From positions 68,737 to 132,736 of the forward strand of contig CAZAOY010000001.1 in NCBI GenBank assembly GCA_964486925.1: a DNA stretch of 64,000 nt. Reading direction: 5' to 3'. The DNA comes from CAZAOY01 sp964486925. Lineage in GTDB: Bacteria; Bacillota; Clostridia; Oscillospirales; Ruminococcaceae. The translations under genes were made by a program, and so were the position numbers. The notes below the pieces were generated by a model. That model searched no databases, had not been told where the DNA came from, and saw only the letters and a program-made list of their open reading frames with translations. The number at the start of each line of letters is the position of its first letter. The first letter of the stretch is position 1. Shown here piece after piece: positions 25,196-35,078 of this stretch.

Positions 25196-25904
25196 AACTA
25201 CACTCCCCTTTCCATTTAATTTGTAGTGATGTATAGATCTAATTACAGGTTATCTACCGCCAGTGATGTCTAGATAATGGTTTGGTTTTCTGTTTTTAAA
25301 GCTTATATTTATTTTACTTAAAATTACCAAAGGAAATTTTATGACGTAAGGCAAAGTTCACATTTCTATTCTAAATGGGTGGATTAAATACAGTAAGCGG
25401 TCAATTATTCACCTTTGACCAGCTACGCTTTGCTTGTAAAAAATGCTGATACAATTTTTTAGATTAATTGACATATTAGGATTTTGTGACAGTCGCACCG
25501 TACCAATTATTATTTAAACATGAAGAACAATAAACTCTAGGCTATTATGCATAATTACATAAAAACACTATGTAGACAGCTAATTTAATGACGTAATAGA
25601 ACTATATCTCACAGTAATTATACAACATTTTTTTACATTATTCAAGCATTTTTGTTTATAGTATATAAAGTTAACAATTTGTAAAAAAAGATAATTAAAA
25701 ATATTCATATTTATGCAGATCTTGTACCTATTAAACACTAAATGTAATATTTCGTATTAATCTTGCTCCATTAAACTAACTAATATAACAAATTATAAAG
25801 AAAATTTAAAGTAGCACAAAATTGACTTGAATTTATCATTTTAATATGTTAAACTATAAATATAATATAATTCAAAGTGTAATAATTGAAGGGTGGTCAT
25901 AGAT
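25196..25904. other. 700-base AT-rich intergenic region
   Basis: Between the divergent spoVG and NimA-like genes I find only promoter elements: minus-strand TTGGTA (25330-25325), 17 bases, TATAAG (25307-25302) for spoVG, and a plus-strand TTGACT at 25823-25828 ahead of the flavin protein. No ORF with a binding site, terminator or structured RNA is convincing in 25340-25800. Confidence 0.45.
25302..25330 (-). promoter_or_regulatory. Candidate promoter of spoVG
   Basis: Minus strand TTGGTA, 17 bases, TATAAG. It gives a leader of about 100 bases. A sigma-H promoter, known for spoVG in Bacillus, was not evident. Confidence 0.45.
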
Positions 25905-26360
25905 ATGAGAAGGGTCGATAAACAAAGAGATGAAGATTTTGCAAGGGCGGTTGTTGAAAAATGTGAATATGCAACGCTAGCTACCGTTGATAAAGAGGGT
26001 AATCCGTACTGTATACCTATATCTCCGGTTTTAATTGATAATAGTGTATATTTTCACACGGCTATGCAAGGGCAAAAGAACGATAATATTTCAATCAATA
26101 GCAAGGTTTGTTTATCCTGTGTTGGGGATACAAATCTTGTGCCGGAGAGATTTACTACCCAGTATGAGAGTGCGGTGGTGATTGGTAACTGTCATATAGT
26201 AATTGATGAGCAGGAAAAGACGAAGGCGCTTTATGCTATCTGCGAAAAGTATGCGGCATCAAATCTTCATGAGGCTGATATTAAGATTAAAAAGAGTTTA
26301 TCTGTTACTCAAATATATAGAATATCGATAGAGTCTATAAGTGGAAAGTGTGGCAGATAA
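25905..26360 (+). CDS. NimA-like flavin-binding split-barrel protein
   Basis: The 151-residue protein belongs to the pyridoxamine 5'-phosphate oxidase-like split barrel, NimA group: MRRVDKQ at the start, CEYATLATVDKEGNPYCIPISPV near 22 and YFHTAMQGQKNDNI near 49. These small dimers bind FMN or haem and are redox proteins; some confer nitroimidazole resistance. ATG 25905 is chosen because AAGGGTGG lies nine bases ahead. The 3' end abuts the diguanylate cyclase gene, whose start is 17 bases downstream. Confidence 0.88.
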   Translation: MRRVDKQRDEDFARAVVEKCEYATLATVDKEGNPYCIPISPVLIDNSVYFHTAMQGQKNDNISINSKVCLSCVGDTNLVPERFTTQYESAVVIGNCHIVIDEQEKTKALYAICEKYAASNLHEADIKIKKSLSVTQIYRISIESISGKCGR

Positions 26361-26376
26361 ACAGTTGGAGTTGTAT

Positions 26377-28083
26377 ATGGAAAAACTTATTCCTAAGCTA
26401 TTTTTAGGTGTTATAGTAACCGCTGTTTTGGTCTGTATTATCTCGCTATCACCCGTTCAGGATGTAAGGATTAATAACGAACAGGTCTTTATGCTAGCTG
26501 ACTCATGGGATGTCTTTACAGCTGATGGTAGGTTTATAGAGAAGGTTAACCTTCCTGCTAAAATAGATGTTTTAATAGACGAGGAGTATTACATAACCAG
26601 AAAACTACCCGAAAGCTTTACAGACGGGATGACAGCCTCGTTTAGAAGTAGTCAGCAGTTTGTAAAGGTTAGCGTTGAGGATAAGCTTATCTATTCTTTC
26701 GGATATGAAGGTAAGACTAAGATAGGGAAATCTCCGGGTAGTATATGGAATTTTGTAAGGATTCCAACAGACTACAAAGGGAAAGAGATTAAGATATCCT
26801 TTAAATCTCCATATAAAAGCTATTCAGGGGTAATACCTGAGATTGTATACGGAACAAAGACTGCAAATGTATTCTATATATTATCAATGGGGGTTCCCGC
26901 GGCTTTAGTCTGTATCTTAATTGGGGTTTTAGGAATATTGCTGGTTGCATTCTTTTGCTTTACAAGAAAGCATAGCAAAAGCCTATCAATACTATATCTC
27001 GGGCTATTCTCGTTAGTTTCATCTGTATGGACTCTAGGGGAAACAAAGATTTTACAGTTATTTACTGCCAACATCTCTACAGTTACGATAGTTACATTTT
27101 CATCGTTAATGCTAATTCCAATACCATTTTTTCTATTTGTAAGGGAAACCTATATTACTACCAACAAGAAGTATGTAAACCTAGCTTGCATGTCTTTTAT
27201 TGTAATATATATTGTTTTAACGGTGCTTCAGGTGCTTAATATTGCAGATTACATGCAGACTATTACTGTCTTTCATATTGATCTGGCGGTATGCTCTATA
27301 ATCTTGTTCTCTCATATTGCCTATTCCGCTTTTGTAAAGGGGGTTAAGGCAACTAGGGGCTTTATCTATGCGTTCTCATCGCTTATCGTTGCAGAGGTAC
27401 TGGATGTCATGAGTTTTTACCTGTTTCCACGTATCCTAGATGCGGCGTTCTTCTTTAGGCTAGGGTTACTGGTGTCCATCTCAATCCTAGCGGCACAGCT
27501 AGGGCGTAGAACCTATAATATGGTGGAAGAAAATTTAAGGATAACGGTGTTAGAGAAGATTGCGTTTACCGATCTCTTAACTAATCTAAAAAACCGCACC
27601 TGTTTTGAGCAGGATATGGATTACTATCGTGAGGAGATAAAGAGGTGTATTGGTCTTACTATATTAGTGTTTGATGTAAACAATCTAAAGAGGGTTAACG
27701 ATACCTTCGGACACAAAGTGGGGGATGAGCTAATCCTAAAGAGCGGGGAGTGTATAGCCAAATCCTTGTCGGATAAAGGCAAGCTTTACAGGATAGGTGG
27801 GGATGAGTTTGTTTGCTTATGCCAGCATATATCGGATGACCAGATTAAGCAGATTACAAGTGGTATCGAGGATACTACAAAGCAGACTAAAATCTCATCA
27901 GGAAATACTATCTCGATTGCATACGGCGCGGCTAGTTATGACCCACAGCTTGACAGTAATGTGGAGGATGTGTTTAAGCGTGCAGATGTAGCTATGTATG
28001 AGAAGAAGGTCATTATGAAGGGACTTATGGGTAGACGTCGCTCCGATATACAAGGTAGTGAACTGCCTAATCCTAAAAGCTAG
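26377..28083 (+). CDS. Membrane diguanylate cyclase with 7TM sensor
   Basis: The 568-residue protein has an N-terminal membrane helix (LFLGVIVTAVLVCIISL), an extracytoplasmic beta-rich domain to about residue 165, seven further helices to about 385 in the style of 7TMR-DISM receptors, and a GGDEF domain from about 405. The active-site motif RIGGDEFVCL is intact near residue 473 and the substrate-binding segment FDVNNLKRVNDTFGH precedes it, so it should make cyclic di-GMP. I see no RxxD inhibitory site before the motif. ATG 26377 has GGAG six bases upstream. The input is probably an extracellular small molecule; that is inference. Confidence 0.9.
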   Translation: MEKLIPKLFLGVIVTAVLVCIISLSPVQDVRINNEQVFMLADSWDVFTADGRFIEKVNLPAKIDVLIDEEYYITRKLPESFTDGMTASFRSSQQFVKVSVEDKLIYSFGYEGKTKIGKSPGSIWNFVRIPTDYKGKEIKISFKSPYKSYSGVIPEIVYGTKTANVFYILSMGVPAALVCILIGVLGILLVAFFCFTRKHSKSLSILYLGLFSLVSSVWTLGETKILQLFTANISTVTIVTFSSLMLIPIPFFLFVRETYITTNKKYVNLACMSFIVIYIVLTVLQVLNIADYMQTITVFHIDLAVCSIILFSHIAYSAFVKGVKATRGFIYAFSSLIVAEVLDVMSFYLFPRILDAAFFFRLGLLVSISILAAQLGRRTYNMVEENLRITVLEKIAFTDLLTNLKNRTCFEQDMDYYREEIKRCIGLTILVFDVNNLKRVNDTFGHKVGDELILKSGECIAKSLSDKGKLYRIGGDEFVCLCQHISDDQIKQITSGIEDTTKQTKISSGNTISIAYGAASYDPQLDSNVEDVFKRADVAMYEKKVIMKGLMGRRRSDIQGSELPNPKS

Positions 28084-28107
28084 CGGTTAAATCTAATAAT
28101 CAAAATA

Positions 28108-28153
28108 AACGAGGATGATCACAGCCTATCTAGAGTGGTTATCCTCGTTTTAA
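28108..28153 (+). terminator. Terminator of the diguanylate cyclase gene
   Basis: AACGAGGAT pairs with ATCCTCGTT, extended inward by ATCAC/GTGGT, followed by TTTAAAT. Confidence 0.75.
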
Positions 28154-28167
28154 ATATTAGGCTATAG

Positions 28168-28210
28168 TCAAAAAAGGTCACCCACCATGGATAACATGGA
28201 GGTGACCTTT
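28168..28210 (-). terminator. Terminator of ppdK
   Basis: On the minus strand AAAGGTCACC (28210-28201) pairs with GGTGACCTTT (28182-28173), continuing into TTTTTT. It lies 28 bases past the ppdK stop. Confidence 0.85.
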
Positions 28211-28237
28211 AATAGATTATCTATACTATATATTAGA

Positions 28238-30862
28238 CTATCTAGGGTATTTAATTGCCGCTTGTGCTGCCGCTAGTCTAGCGATTGGAACTCTGTAAGG
28301 AGAACAAGACACATAAGATAATCCTGCTTTATGACAGAATTCAACAGAGCTAGGGTCACCACCGTGTTCACCACAGATACCAAGCTTGATGTCAGGGCGG
28401 GTTTGTTTACCAAGCTTAACAGCTAGCTCAACAAGTTGTCCAACACCTGTTTGGTCAAGTCTTGCAAATGGATCGTTTTCGTAGATCTTTTTATCATAGT
28501 AAGCGCCTAGGAAAGATCCAGCATCGTCACGGCTAAAGCCGAAGGTCATCTGGGTTAGATCGTTTGTACCAAAGCTAAAGAATTCAGCTTCAGTAGCAAT
28601 CTTGTCAGCAGTAATTGCCGCACGAGGAATTTCGATCATTGTACCTACTTTGTAGGTTAGGTTAACGTTAGCTTCCTTGATAATCATATCAGCAGTCTTA
28701 GTAACGATACCCTTAACGTAAGCTAACTCTTTAACTTCGCCTACTAGAGGGATCATTATCTCAGGAACGATGTTCCAATCAGGGTGTTTCTTAGCAGTGT
28801 TAATAGCCGCTTCGATTACCGCTCTTGTTTGCATTTCAGCGATTTCAGGGTATGATACCGCTAGACGACAACCACGGTGACCCATCATAGGGTTAAACTC
28901 GTGTAGAGATGAGATTACATTCTCAAGCTCTGCAACCTCTAGGTTCATCTCTTTAGCAAGCTCGATAATATCGTTTTTATCTGTAGGAAGGAATTCGTGT
29001 AGAGGTGGGTCTAGGTAACGGATAGTAACAGGGTTACCGCCCATAGCTTCGTATAATTCCTCAAAGTCACTTCTTTGCATTGGTAGTAGTTTTTCTAGAG
29101 CCGCACGACGTTGTTCTTCTGTTTTAGATACGATCATCTCACGCATAGCGTCGATTCTAGTACCTTCAAAGAACATATGCTCAGTACGACATAGGCCGAT
29201 ACCTTCTGCTCCAAATTCAGCCGCTTGTTTAGCGTCACGAGGGGTATCTGCGTTAGTTCTGATGTTAAGCACTCTAAACTCATCAGCCCACTTCATAAGG
29301 GTTTCAAAGTCGCCAGAGATTGAAGCTTCAACTGTAGGGATCGCTTCACCATAGATACTACCTGTAGTACCATCAAGAGAGATGTAATCTCCTGTTTTAA
29401 GAGTTTTACCGCCTAGAGTAAACTCGCCGTTACCCATCTTGATATCGCCACAACCGGATACACAGCAGGTACCCATACCACGAGCAACAACCGCCGCGTG
29501 AGAAGTCATACCACCACGTACTGTTAGGATACCTTGGGATACATGCATACCTTCGATATCTTCTGGAGAGGTTTCAAGTCTTACAAGGATAACCTTTTCG
29601 CCCTTGTTAGCTTCTTCAACTGCTTGTTCAGCTGTAAATACAACCTTACCACAAGCCGCACCAGGAGAAGCAGGAAGTGCACTACCGATAGGCTTAGCAG
29701 ATTTTAGCGCCGCCGCATCGAATTGTGGGTGTAATAGAGCGTCAAGCTGTTTAGGATCAACCATCTTAACCGCACCGGCTTTATCTATCATACCTTCGTT
29801 TACAAGGTCAACAGCGATCTTTAGAGCCGCAGCAGCTGTACGCTTACCATTTCTTGTTTGAAGCATATATAGCTTTTTGTTTTCAATGGTAAATTCCATA
29901 TCCTGCATATCACGGTAGTGATCTTCAAGACGTTTTACTATTGCAACAAATTCATCGTATATTGCAGGCATATCTGTAGCAAGCTGATCTATAGTGTTTG
30001 GTGTTCTAATACCCGCAACAACGTCTTCACCCTGTGCGTTTATTAGATACTCACCGTATAGCTTGTTTTCACCGGTAGAAGGGTTACGAGAGAACGCAAC
30101 ACCAGTTCCGCAGTCATTACCCATGTTACCGAATACCATCATCTGGATGTTTACAGCAGTACCCCAGCTTGAAGGGATATCATTCATACGACGGTAGTAG
30201 ATAGCTCTAGGGTTGTCCCATGAACGGAAAACAGCCTTAACAGCCCCAAGAAGTTGTTCTTTAGGATCAGAAGGGAAGTCAGTACCCTTAGCTTTTTTAT
30301 AGTGGCTCTTAAATAGGTCGCAAAGCTCTTTTAGGTCCTCAGCAGTAAGCTCTGTATCAAGCTTAACGCCCTTCTTTTCCTTCATTTCATCGATAATCTC
30401 TTCAAAGTAAGCTTTACCAACCTCCATTACAACGTCGGAGTACATCTGAATAAATCTACGATAAGAGTCATATGCAAAACGAGGGTTGCCGGTTAGCTTT
30501 GAGAAGCCTTCAACAACGGTGTCGTTTAAACCAAGGTTTAGAATTGTATCCATCATACCAGGCATAGAAGCTCTTGAACCAGAGCGAACTGATACTAGTA
30601 GAGGGTTTGTAGGATCACCAAACTTCTTGCCAGAGATAGCTTCTAGCTGTGCAAGTTGTGAAAAAATTTCATTCTTAATATCATCGCCTATTACTTCGCC
30701 ATCATCATAGTAACGAGTACAAGCTTCAGTAGTTACTGTAAAGCCTTGTGGAACAGGCATACCAAGACTAACCATCTCAGCCAAATTCGCACCTTTACCA
30801 CCTAAAAGCTCTCTCATAGTACCATTACCTTCAGAGAACATATACACGTATTTAATGCTCAT
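28238..30862 (-). CDS. ppdK: Pyruvate, phosphate dikinase
   Basis: The 874-residue enzyme has the exact length usual for bacterial PPDK. It interconverts pyruvate, ATP and phosphate with phosphoenolpyruvate, AMP and pyrophosphate. Domains: N-terminal ATP-grasp (MSIKYVYMFSEG, then LLGGKGANLAEM), the phosphohistidine domain with GGMTSHAAVVARG (His near 454) and the C-terminal PEP barrel with GICGEHGGDP (Cys near 829). In fermentative Clostridia it often replaces or reverses pyruvate kinase. The ATG at 30862 follows GGAGG; a reading starting further upstream has no binding site. Single-gene unit. Confidence 0.97.
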   Translation of the reverse strand: MSIKYVYMFSEGNGTMRELLGGKGANLAEMVSLGMPVPQGFTVTTEACTRYYDDGEVIGDDIKNEIFSQLAQLEAISGKKFGDPTNPLLVSVRSGSRASMPGMMDTILNLGLNDTVVEGFSKLTGNPRFAYDSYRRFIQMYSDVVMEVGKAYFEEIIDEMKEKKGVKLDTELTAEDLKELCDLFKSHYKKAKGTDFPSDPKEQLLGAVKAVFRSWDNPRAIYYRRMNDIPSSWGTAVNIQMMVFGNMGNDCGTGVAFSRNPSTGENKLYGEYLINAQGEDVVAGIRTPNTIDQLATDMPAIYDEFVAIVKRLEDHYRDMQDMEFTIENKKLYMLQTRNGKRTAAAALKIAVDLVNEGMIDKAGAVKMVDPKQLDALLHPQFDAAALKSAKPIGSALPASPGAACGKVVFTAEQAVEEANKGEKVILVRLETSPEDIEGMHVSQGILTVRGGMTSHAAVVARGMGTCCVSGCGDIKMGNGEFTLGGKTLKTGDYISLDGTTGSIYGEAIPTVEASISGDFETLMKWADEFRVLNIRTNADTPRDAKQAAEFGAEGIGLCRTEHMFFEGTRIDAMREMIVSKTEEQRRAALEKLLPMQRSDFEELYEAMGGNPVTIRYLDPPLHEFLPTDKNDIIELAKEMNLEVAELENVISSLHEFNPMMGHRGCRLAVSYPEIAEMQTRAVIEAAINTAKKHPDWNIVPEIMIPLVGEVKELAYVKGIVTKTADMIIKEANVNLTYKVGTMIEIPRAAITADKIATEAEFFSFGTNDLTQMTFGFSRDDAGSFLGAYYDKKIYENDPFARLDQTGVGQLVELAVKLGKQTRPDIKLGICGEHGGDPSSVEFCHKAGLSYVSCSPYRVPIARLAAAQAAIKYPR

Positions 30863-31022
30863 AAGTATTACCTCCAAAATTATTATTGATATGCAAAACG
30901 TAAACGAATGCATGTCGCCATATACTAGTATACCAGATATATGTAAAAATTTCTAGTGTTTTTTTAAAATAATTAAAAAATTGTAAAAATTCTTTTATTT
31001 TCACAAAGTTTTAAAAAAACCC

Positions 31023-31051
31023 TTGCAAAAGATAGTAAAAAATGCAATAAT
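31023..31051 (+). promoter_or_regulatory. Candidate promoter of the glmU-prs operon
   Basis: TTGCAA, 17 bases, AATAAT, 85 bases before the start. An upstream AT-rich tract could act as an UP element. Confidence 0.5.
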
Positions 31052-31136
31052 ATATAGTAAGAGAAGTTTTAAACTATTACAAATATTAACATACAAAGTG
31101 TTGGCGCAGGGGTTTACCGGCGGGAATGGAGAGGGT

Positions 31137-32381
31137 ATGAGAGAGACGGTAGCGGTTATATATGCAAACGAGGTTAGCTGTAAAAAGGTGTACTTTAAAT
31201 CCACTATAGAAAGCCAGATTTTAGTATGCAACGAGCTTGGGATAAGGAATATCCTGGTAGTTTCTAAGGATATTGGAGTGCTGTCACAGCTTAACGATGA
31301 AAAGGCGGTAACCTACTGTATAAATGGAGATAACGATATTCTGGATTTAATGGTAGCCGAGGAATTTTTTATCCGCCATCAGTTTGTCGATTGTTTAATC
31401 TTTCCATCGGTTACACCTTTTATTACAAAATCTACAATAAATAAACTGTTATCTCTTAAGGATATTAAGGCGGCAGACGGGGTATTTTTAATACCTGATC
31501 GAGAGAATCTCTATACTCCATATGATCAGCAGATCTGCTGTATTAATGTGGGGGAGATACTAAACGCTTATGATACCATAAAAAAGGGTGATGTGTTTAC
31601 CGTAAATAAGCTTCAGCGTCAGTGTCATATGAGCGGACGAAATATCCTTTACTATAAAACGCAAAATGACTGGGAGTTAACTACTGCTGAAAGCGATACC
31701 GACACCATCGAGCTTTGCCGGATATACAACCGAAACTGCATTAATCAGCTAATTAAGGGCGGGGTGTTGTTTATTAATACAGACGGTATTATTGTAGAGT
31801 CGACCGTAACGGTTGGTAAGGGGACTTTAATTCTGCCAGGCAGCATATTAAGAGGGGATACGGAAATAGGTGAAGGTTGTGTAATCGGGCCTAACGCTGT
31901 TATAGATAGCTGTAGTATTGGCAATAATTCGGTAATTAATGCAAGTCAGTGCTATTCCAGTACTATTGAGGAGAAGGTTAAGATTGGCCCGTATTGCCAT
32001 ATACGTCCAAACTCACTGATAAAATCCGGGGTAAAGATTGGGGACTTTGTTGAGGTTAAAAACTCGGTTATCGGCGAAAAAACCTCTATATCCCACCTAA
32101 CCTATGTAGGGGATAGTGATGTAGGCAAGGGCGTTAACTTCGGTTGCGGTGTGGTTACGGTAAACTATGACGGCACAAATAAAAACAGATGTAGTATCGG
32201 TGACCATGCTTTTATTGGGTGTAATACCAATCTGGTAGCACCTGTAAGGATTGAGGATGGGGGGTATACTGCGGCGGGATCAACCATTACGCAGGATGTT
32301 CCAAAGGATACCCTGGCAATTGCAAGATCACGTCAGGTTAACAAGATAGGATACGCAATAGGCAGGGTTAAACGAAAATAA
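31137..32381 (+). CDS. glmU: GlmU-like protein with degenerate uridyltransferase half
   Basis: The 414-residue protein has an intact C-terminal left-handed beta-helix of the GlmU acetyltransferase: CHIRPNSLIKSG, VEVKNSVIGEKTSISHLTYVGD with the catalytic histidine, and NYDGTNKNRCSIGDHAFIGCNTNLVAP. That half acetylates glucosamine-1-phosphate for cell wall precursors. The N-terminal half, where GlmU has LAAGxGTRMxS and QLGTGHA, shows neither motif and is about 40 residues shorter. It may have lost UTP transfer. ATG 31137 follows GGAGAGGG. It lies 24 bases before prs, the order known for Firmicute glmU-prs. Confidence 0.85.
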   Translation: MRETVAVIYANEVSCKKVYFKSTIESQILVCNELGIRNILVVSKDIGVLSQLNDEKAVTYCINGDNDILDLMVAEEFFIRHQFVDCLIFPSVTPFITKSTINKLLSLKDIKAADGVFLIPDRENLYTPYDQQICCINVGEILNAYDTIKKGDVFTVNKLQRQCHMSGRNILYYKTQNDWELTTAESDTDTIELCRIYNRNCINQLIKGGVLFINTDGIIVESTVTVGKGTLILPGSILRGDTEIGEGCVIGPNAVIDSCSIGNNSVINASQCYSSTIEEKVKIGPYCHIRPNSLIKSGVKIGDFVEVKNSVIGEKTSISHLTYVGDSDVGKGVNFGCGVVTVNYDGTNKNRCSIGDHAFIGCNTNLVAPVRIEDGGYTAAGSTITQDVPKDTLAIARSRQVNKIGYAIGRVKRK

Positions 32382-32405
32382 CAAGGATTTTGGGGGTGAC
32401 TGTTT

Positions 32406-33365
32406 ATGAATATTCATGGTAAGGATATTAAGATTTTTGCGGCAAACTCCAATAAAAGTGTAGCGAATAGTATAGCGGTAGAGCTGGGACTCGGTGTTGG
32501 GAAGGCAAGTGTATCCACCTTTAGTGACGGAGAGATAATGGTTTCCATAGATGAGAGTGTGCGTGGGTCGGATGTGTTTGTAGTACAGTCGACCTCTAGC
32601 CCTGTAAACAACAATATTATGGAACTGCTTATAATGTGCGATGCGTTTAAGCGGGCTTCGGCGGCAAGGATTACCGCCGTTATCCCTTATTTTGGGTATG
32701 CACGACAGGATCGTAAGTCACGTGCACGTGACCCGATATCCGCAAAACTGGTTGCGGATATTATAACCACCGCAGGAGCAGACAGAATACTTACCATGGA
32801 TCTGCACGCACCACAGATTCAAGGTTTTTTTAACATACCCGTAGACCATCTTTTGGGTGTGCCGATACTAGCGCCGTACTTTGTAGAGAAGTTTAGAGAT
32901 AAATCCGATCAGGTAATTGTAGTTTCCCCCGATCTAGGCTCGGTAACTAGGGCTAGATCCTTTGCCTCAAAGCTTAATGCGCCGCTTGCTATAGTGGATA
33001 AACGCAGGCAGAAGGCCAATGTATCTGAGGTTATGAGCATTATCGGGGAGGTTAGCAATAAAACCGTTATACTAGTAGATGATATGATTGATACCGCAGG
33101 TACTCTGTGTAATGCGGCGACAGCGATAATCGAGCGTGGTGGAGCAAAAGAGGTGTATGCCTGTGCTACCCATGGGGTATTATCAGGAGAGGCTGTTAGG
33201 CGGATTAATGAGAGCGTAATAAAGGAGCTTATCCTACTGGATACCATAGAGGAAACCGACGATAAAAGGTCTGATAGGATAGTACGTTTACCGGTTGCAA
33301 ATGTATTTGCGCAGGCAATAAAGCGGATATATGAGGAACAGCCTGTTTCCCCGTTGTTTGGATAG
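32406..33365 (+). CDS. prs: Ribose-phosphate pyrophosphokinase
   Basis: The 319-residue enzyme makes PRPP from ribose-5-phosphate and ATP for nucleotide, histidine and tryptophan synthesis. Visible family marks are FSDGEIMVSI near 38, the FGYARQDRKSRARDPISAKL ATP-loop near 97, DLHAPQIQGFF near 128 and the PRPP-binding VILVDDMIDTAGT near 217. Length is standard. GGGGGTGA precedes the ATG. Second gene of the glmU-like operon. Confidence 0.97.
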   Translation: MNIHGKDIKIFAANSNKSVANSIAVELGLGVGKASVSTFSDGEIMVSIDESVRGSDVFVVQSTSSPVNNNIMELLIMCDAFKRASAARITAVIPYFGYARQDRKSRARDPISAKLVADIITTAGADRILTMDLHAPQIQGFFNIPVDHLLGVPILAPYFVEKFRDKSDQVIVVSPDLGSVTRARSFASKLNAPLAIVDKRRQKANVSEVMSIIGEVSNKTVILVDDMIDTAGTLCNAATAIIERGGAKEVYACATHGVLSGEAVRRINESVIKELILLDTIEETDDKRSDRIVRLPVANVFAQAIKRIYEEQPVSPLFG

Positions 33366-33388
33366 TAGCGGGGGTGAAAGGATAGAGA

Positions 33389-34336
33389 ATGGGAGAGATA
33401 TTATACCTAGTAATACCCTGCTACAACGAGCAGGAGGTTATTTATGAAACCGCAAAACGCCTACGGGACAAGCTGTTGTCGATGGTAGTTTTGGGTAAGA
33501 TTAGCGCTGACAGCAGGATACTGTTTGTTAACGATGGTTCAAAGGATACCACCTGGACGATAATCAGGGGGTTACATAAAAAGGATGGGATCTACTGTGG
33601 GGTTAACCTTACCCGCAACAGGGGTCATCAAAATGCATTGTTAGCGGGGCTTATGGTGGCAAAGGATCATGCTGACATTGTAGTGTCGCTTGATGCCGAT
33701 CTACAGGATGACATTAATGTTATCGAGGATATGGTGGACTGTTACCATAAGGGGAATGACATTGTATACGGTGTGCGCAGTAGCCGTGAATCGGATACAG
33801 TGTTTAAGCGGTTTACCGCCCAGAGCTTTTATAAGGTAATGACCCTTTTAGGGGTGGATACCGTTTACAACCATGCGGACTACCGTTTGATGAGCAAGCG
33901 TGCTCTTGAGGATCTTTCGGAGTTTCCCGAGGTAAACCTGTTCTTACGTGGGGTTGTCCCGCTTATCGGGTATGAGCACTGTAATGTGGAGTATGAGCGG
34001 AGCAAGCGTTTTGCGGGAGAATCAAAGTACCCGCTTAAGAAGATGATAGCGTTAGCGTTTGATGGAATTACCTCCTTTAGCATTAAGCCGGTGAGGATTA
34101 TCAGTGCTTTAGGGTTTATAATATTTGCAGTTAGCGTCGTTTACTTTATCTATGCGTTGGTTGTAACCTTTCTAGGCAGGACTGTTGAAGGTTGGGCTTC
34201 CATAGTTGCCTCTATCTGGATGATAGGCGGGATACAGCTTTTATCCATAGGGGTAATAGGGGAATACATAGGAAAGATATACTACGAAACTAAAAAGCGC
34301 CCGCGATACCTAATCGAGAGCGTGCTAATAGACTAG
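33389..34336 (+). CDS. GT2 glycosyltransferase, bactoprenol-type
   Basis: The 315-residue protein has a GT2 catalytic domain (LVIPCYNEQEVI at the start, FVNDGSKDTTW near 45, SLDADLQDD near 93) followed by two membrane helices (ISALGFIIFAVSVVYFIYALVVTF and IVASIWMIGGIQLLSIGVIGEYIG). This is the DPM1/GtrB/CsbB layout that moves glucose or another hexose to undecaprenyl phosphate for surface glycosylation. It sits 23 bases after prs, so it is in the same operon, which ends at a strong hairpin. Confidence 0.9.
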   Translation: MGEILYLVIPCYNEQEVIYETAKRLRDKLLSMVVLGKISADSRILFVNDGSKDTTWTIIRGLHKKDGIYCGVNLTRNRGHQNALLAGLMVAKDHADIVVSLDADLQDDINVIEDMVDCYHKGNDIVYGVRSSRESDTVFKRFTAQSFYKVMTLLGVDTVYNHADYRLMSKRALEDLSEFPEVNLFLRGVVPLIGYEHCNVEYERSKRFAGESKYPLKKMIALAFDGITSFSIKPVRIISALGFIIFAVSVVYFIYALVVTFLGRTVEGWASIVASIWMIGGIQLLSIGVIGEYIGKIYYETKKRPRYLIESVLID

Positions 34337-34344
34337 CTAGAATA

Positions 34345-34381
34345 AGGTCGTACAAAACATAGTTTATGTCTTGTACGACCT
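34345..34381. terminator. Bidirectional terminator hairpin
   Basis: AGGTCGTACAA (34345-34355) and TTGTACGACCT (34371-34381) form a perfect 11-bp stem between convergent genes. Confidence 0.75.
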
Positions 34382-34404
34382 CTTAAAGCTTCATTAGGTT
34401 TTTA

Positions 34405-34878
34405 TTAGCAATCGGCTAGGTGTTTTAGTGATTCACCCGAAACTCTATAGGTAGTCCATTCGTCCATTGCCTTAGCACCCAGTGATAGGTAGAAATCTAT
34501 ACTAGGCTTGTTCCAATCCAGACAGCTCCATTCAAGTCTGCCGCAACCCCGTTCTACAGCGATTGAAGCAAGCTTTTTAAGCAGTGCTTTACCGTAACCC
34601 CGTCCCCTAAAACTAGGCTTTACAAATAGATCCTCAAGGTAGATGCCGCCCTTACCTAAAAAGGTAGAGAAGTTGTGGAAGAATAGGATAAACCCAACCT
34701 CCTCGCCGTCAGCAACCGCGAAGATAACCTCGGCTATATGCTTTTTAAAGAGCCACTCATCTAGTAACTCCTCTGTAGCCACCACTTCATCGGACATCTT
34801 TTCATAATCCGCTAATTCTTTAATAAAATGTAGAATTAGCGAGATGTCTGATTTTTCTGCAGATCGAAATGTTATCAT
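34405..34878 (-). CDS. GNAT acetyltransferase, diamine/spermidine type
   Basis: The 157-residue protein resembles spermidine/spermine or thialysine N-acetyltransferases more than generic GNATs: IKELADYEKMSDEV near 19, GIYLEDLFVKPSFRGRGYGKALLKKLA near 78 with the acetyl-CoA loop RGRGYG, and WSCLDWNKPSIDFYLSLGA near 117. It should acetylate a polyamine or related amine using acetyl-CoA; the exact amine is unproven. Own promoter at 34921-34949. Confidence 0.85.
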   Translation of the reverse strand: MITFRSAEKSDISLILHFIKELADYEKMSDEVVATEELLDEWLFKKHIAEVIFAVADGEEVGFILFFHNFSTFLGKGGIYLEDLFVKPSFRGRGYGKALLKKLASIAVERGCGRLEWSCLDWNKPSIDFYLSLGAKAMDEWTTYRVSGESLKHLADC

Positions 34879-34920
34879 ATTAAATTATTCCTTTCGTTAT
34901 GTACTAGTTTCTATTTTACT

Positions 34921-34949
34921 ATTATACCATATCTCTAAAGATAAATCAA
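34921..34949 (-). promoter_or_regulatory. Sigma-A promoter of the polyamine-type GNAT
   Basis: Minus strand TTGATT (34949-34944), 17 bases, TATAAT (34926-34921). Confidence 0.75.
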
Positions 34950-35078
34950 TTGTTTACATATAGATTAATATAGCTTGTGTCTAAAAGTATTACGATACAA
35001 ACATAAACGCATGGTTGGCGGTATAAATGTATAATAACATTAAGGATTTTTATAAATATTTTATAAGGAGAAGATACA

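Noticed and set aside
30927..30938. TATACTAGTATA palindrome upstream of ppdK as a named operator
   Set aside because: Could simply be the -10 region; it does not match an operator I know.
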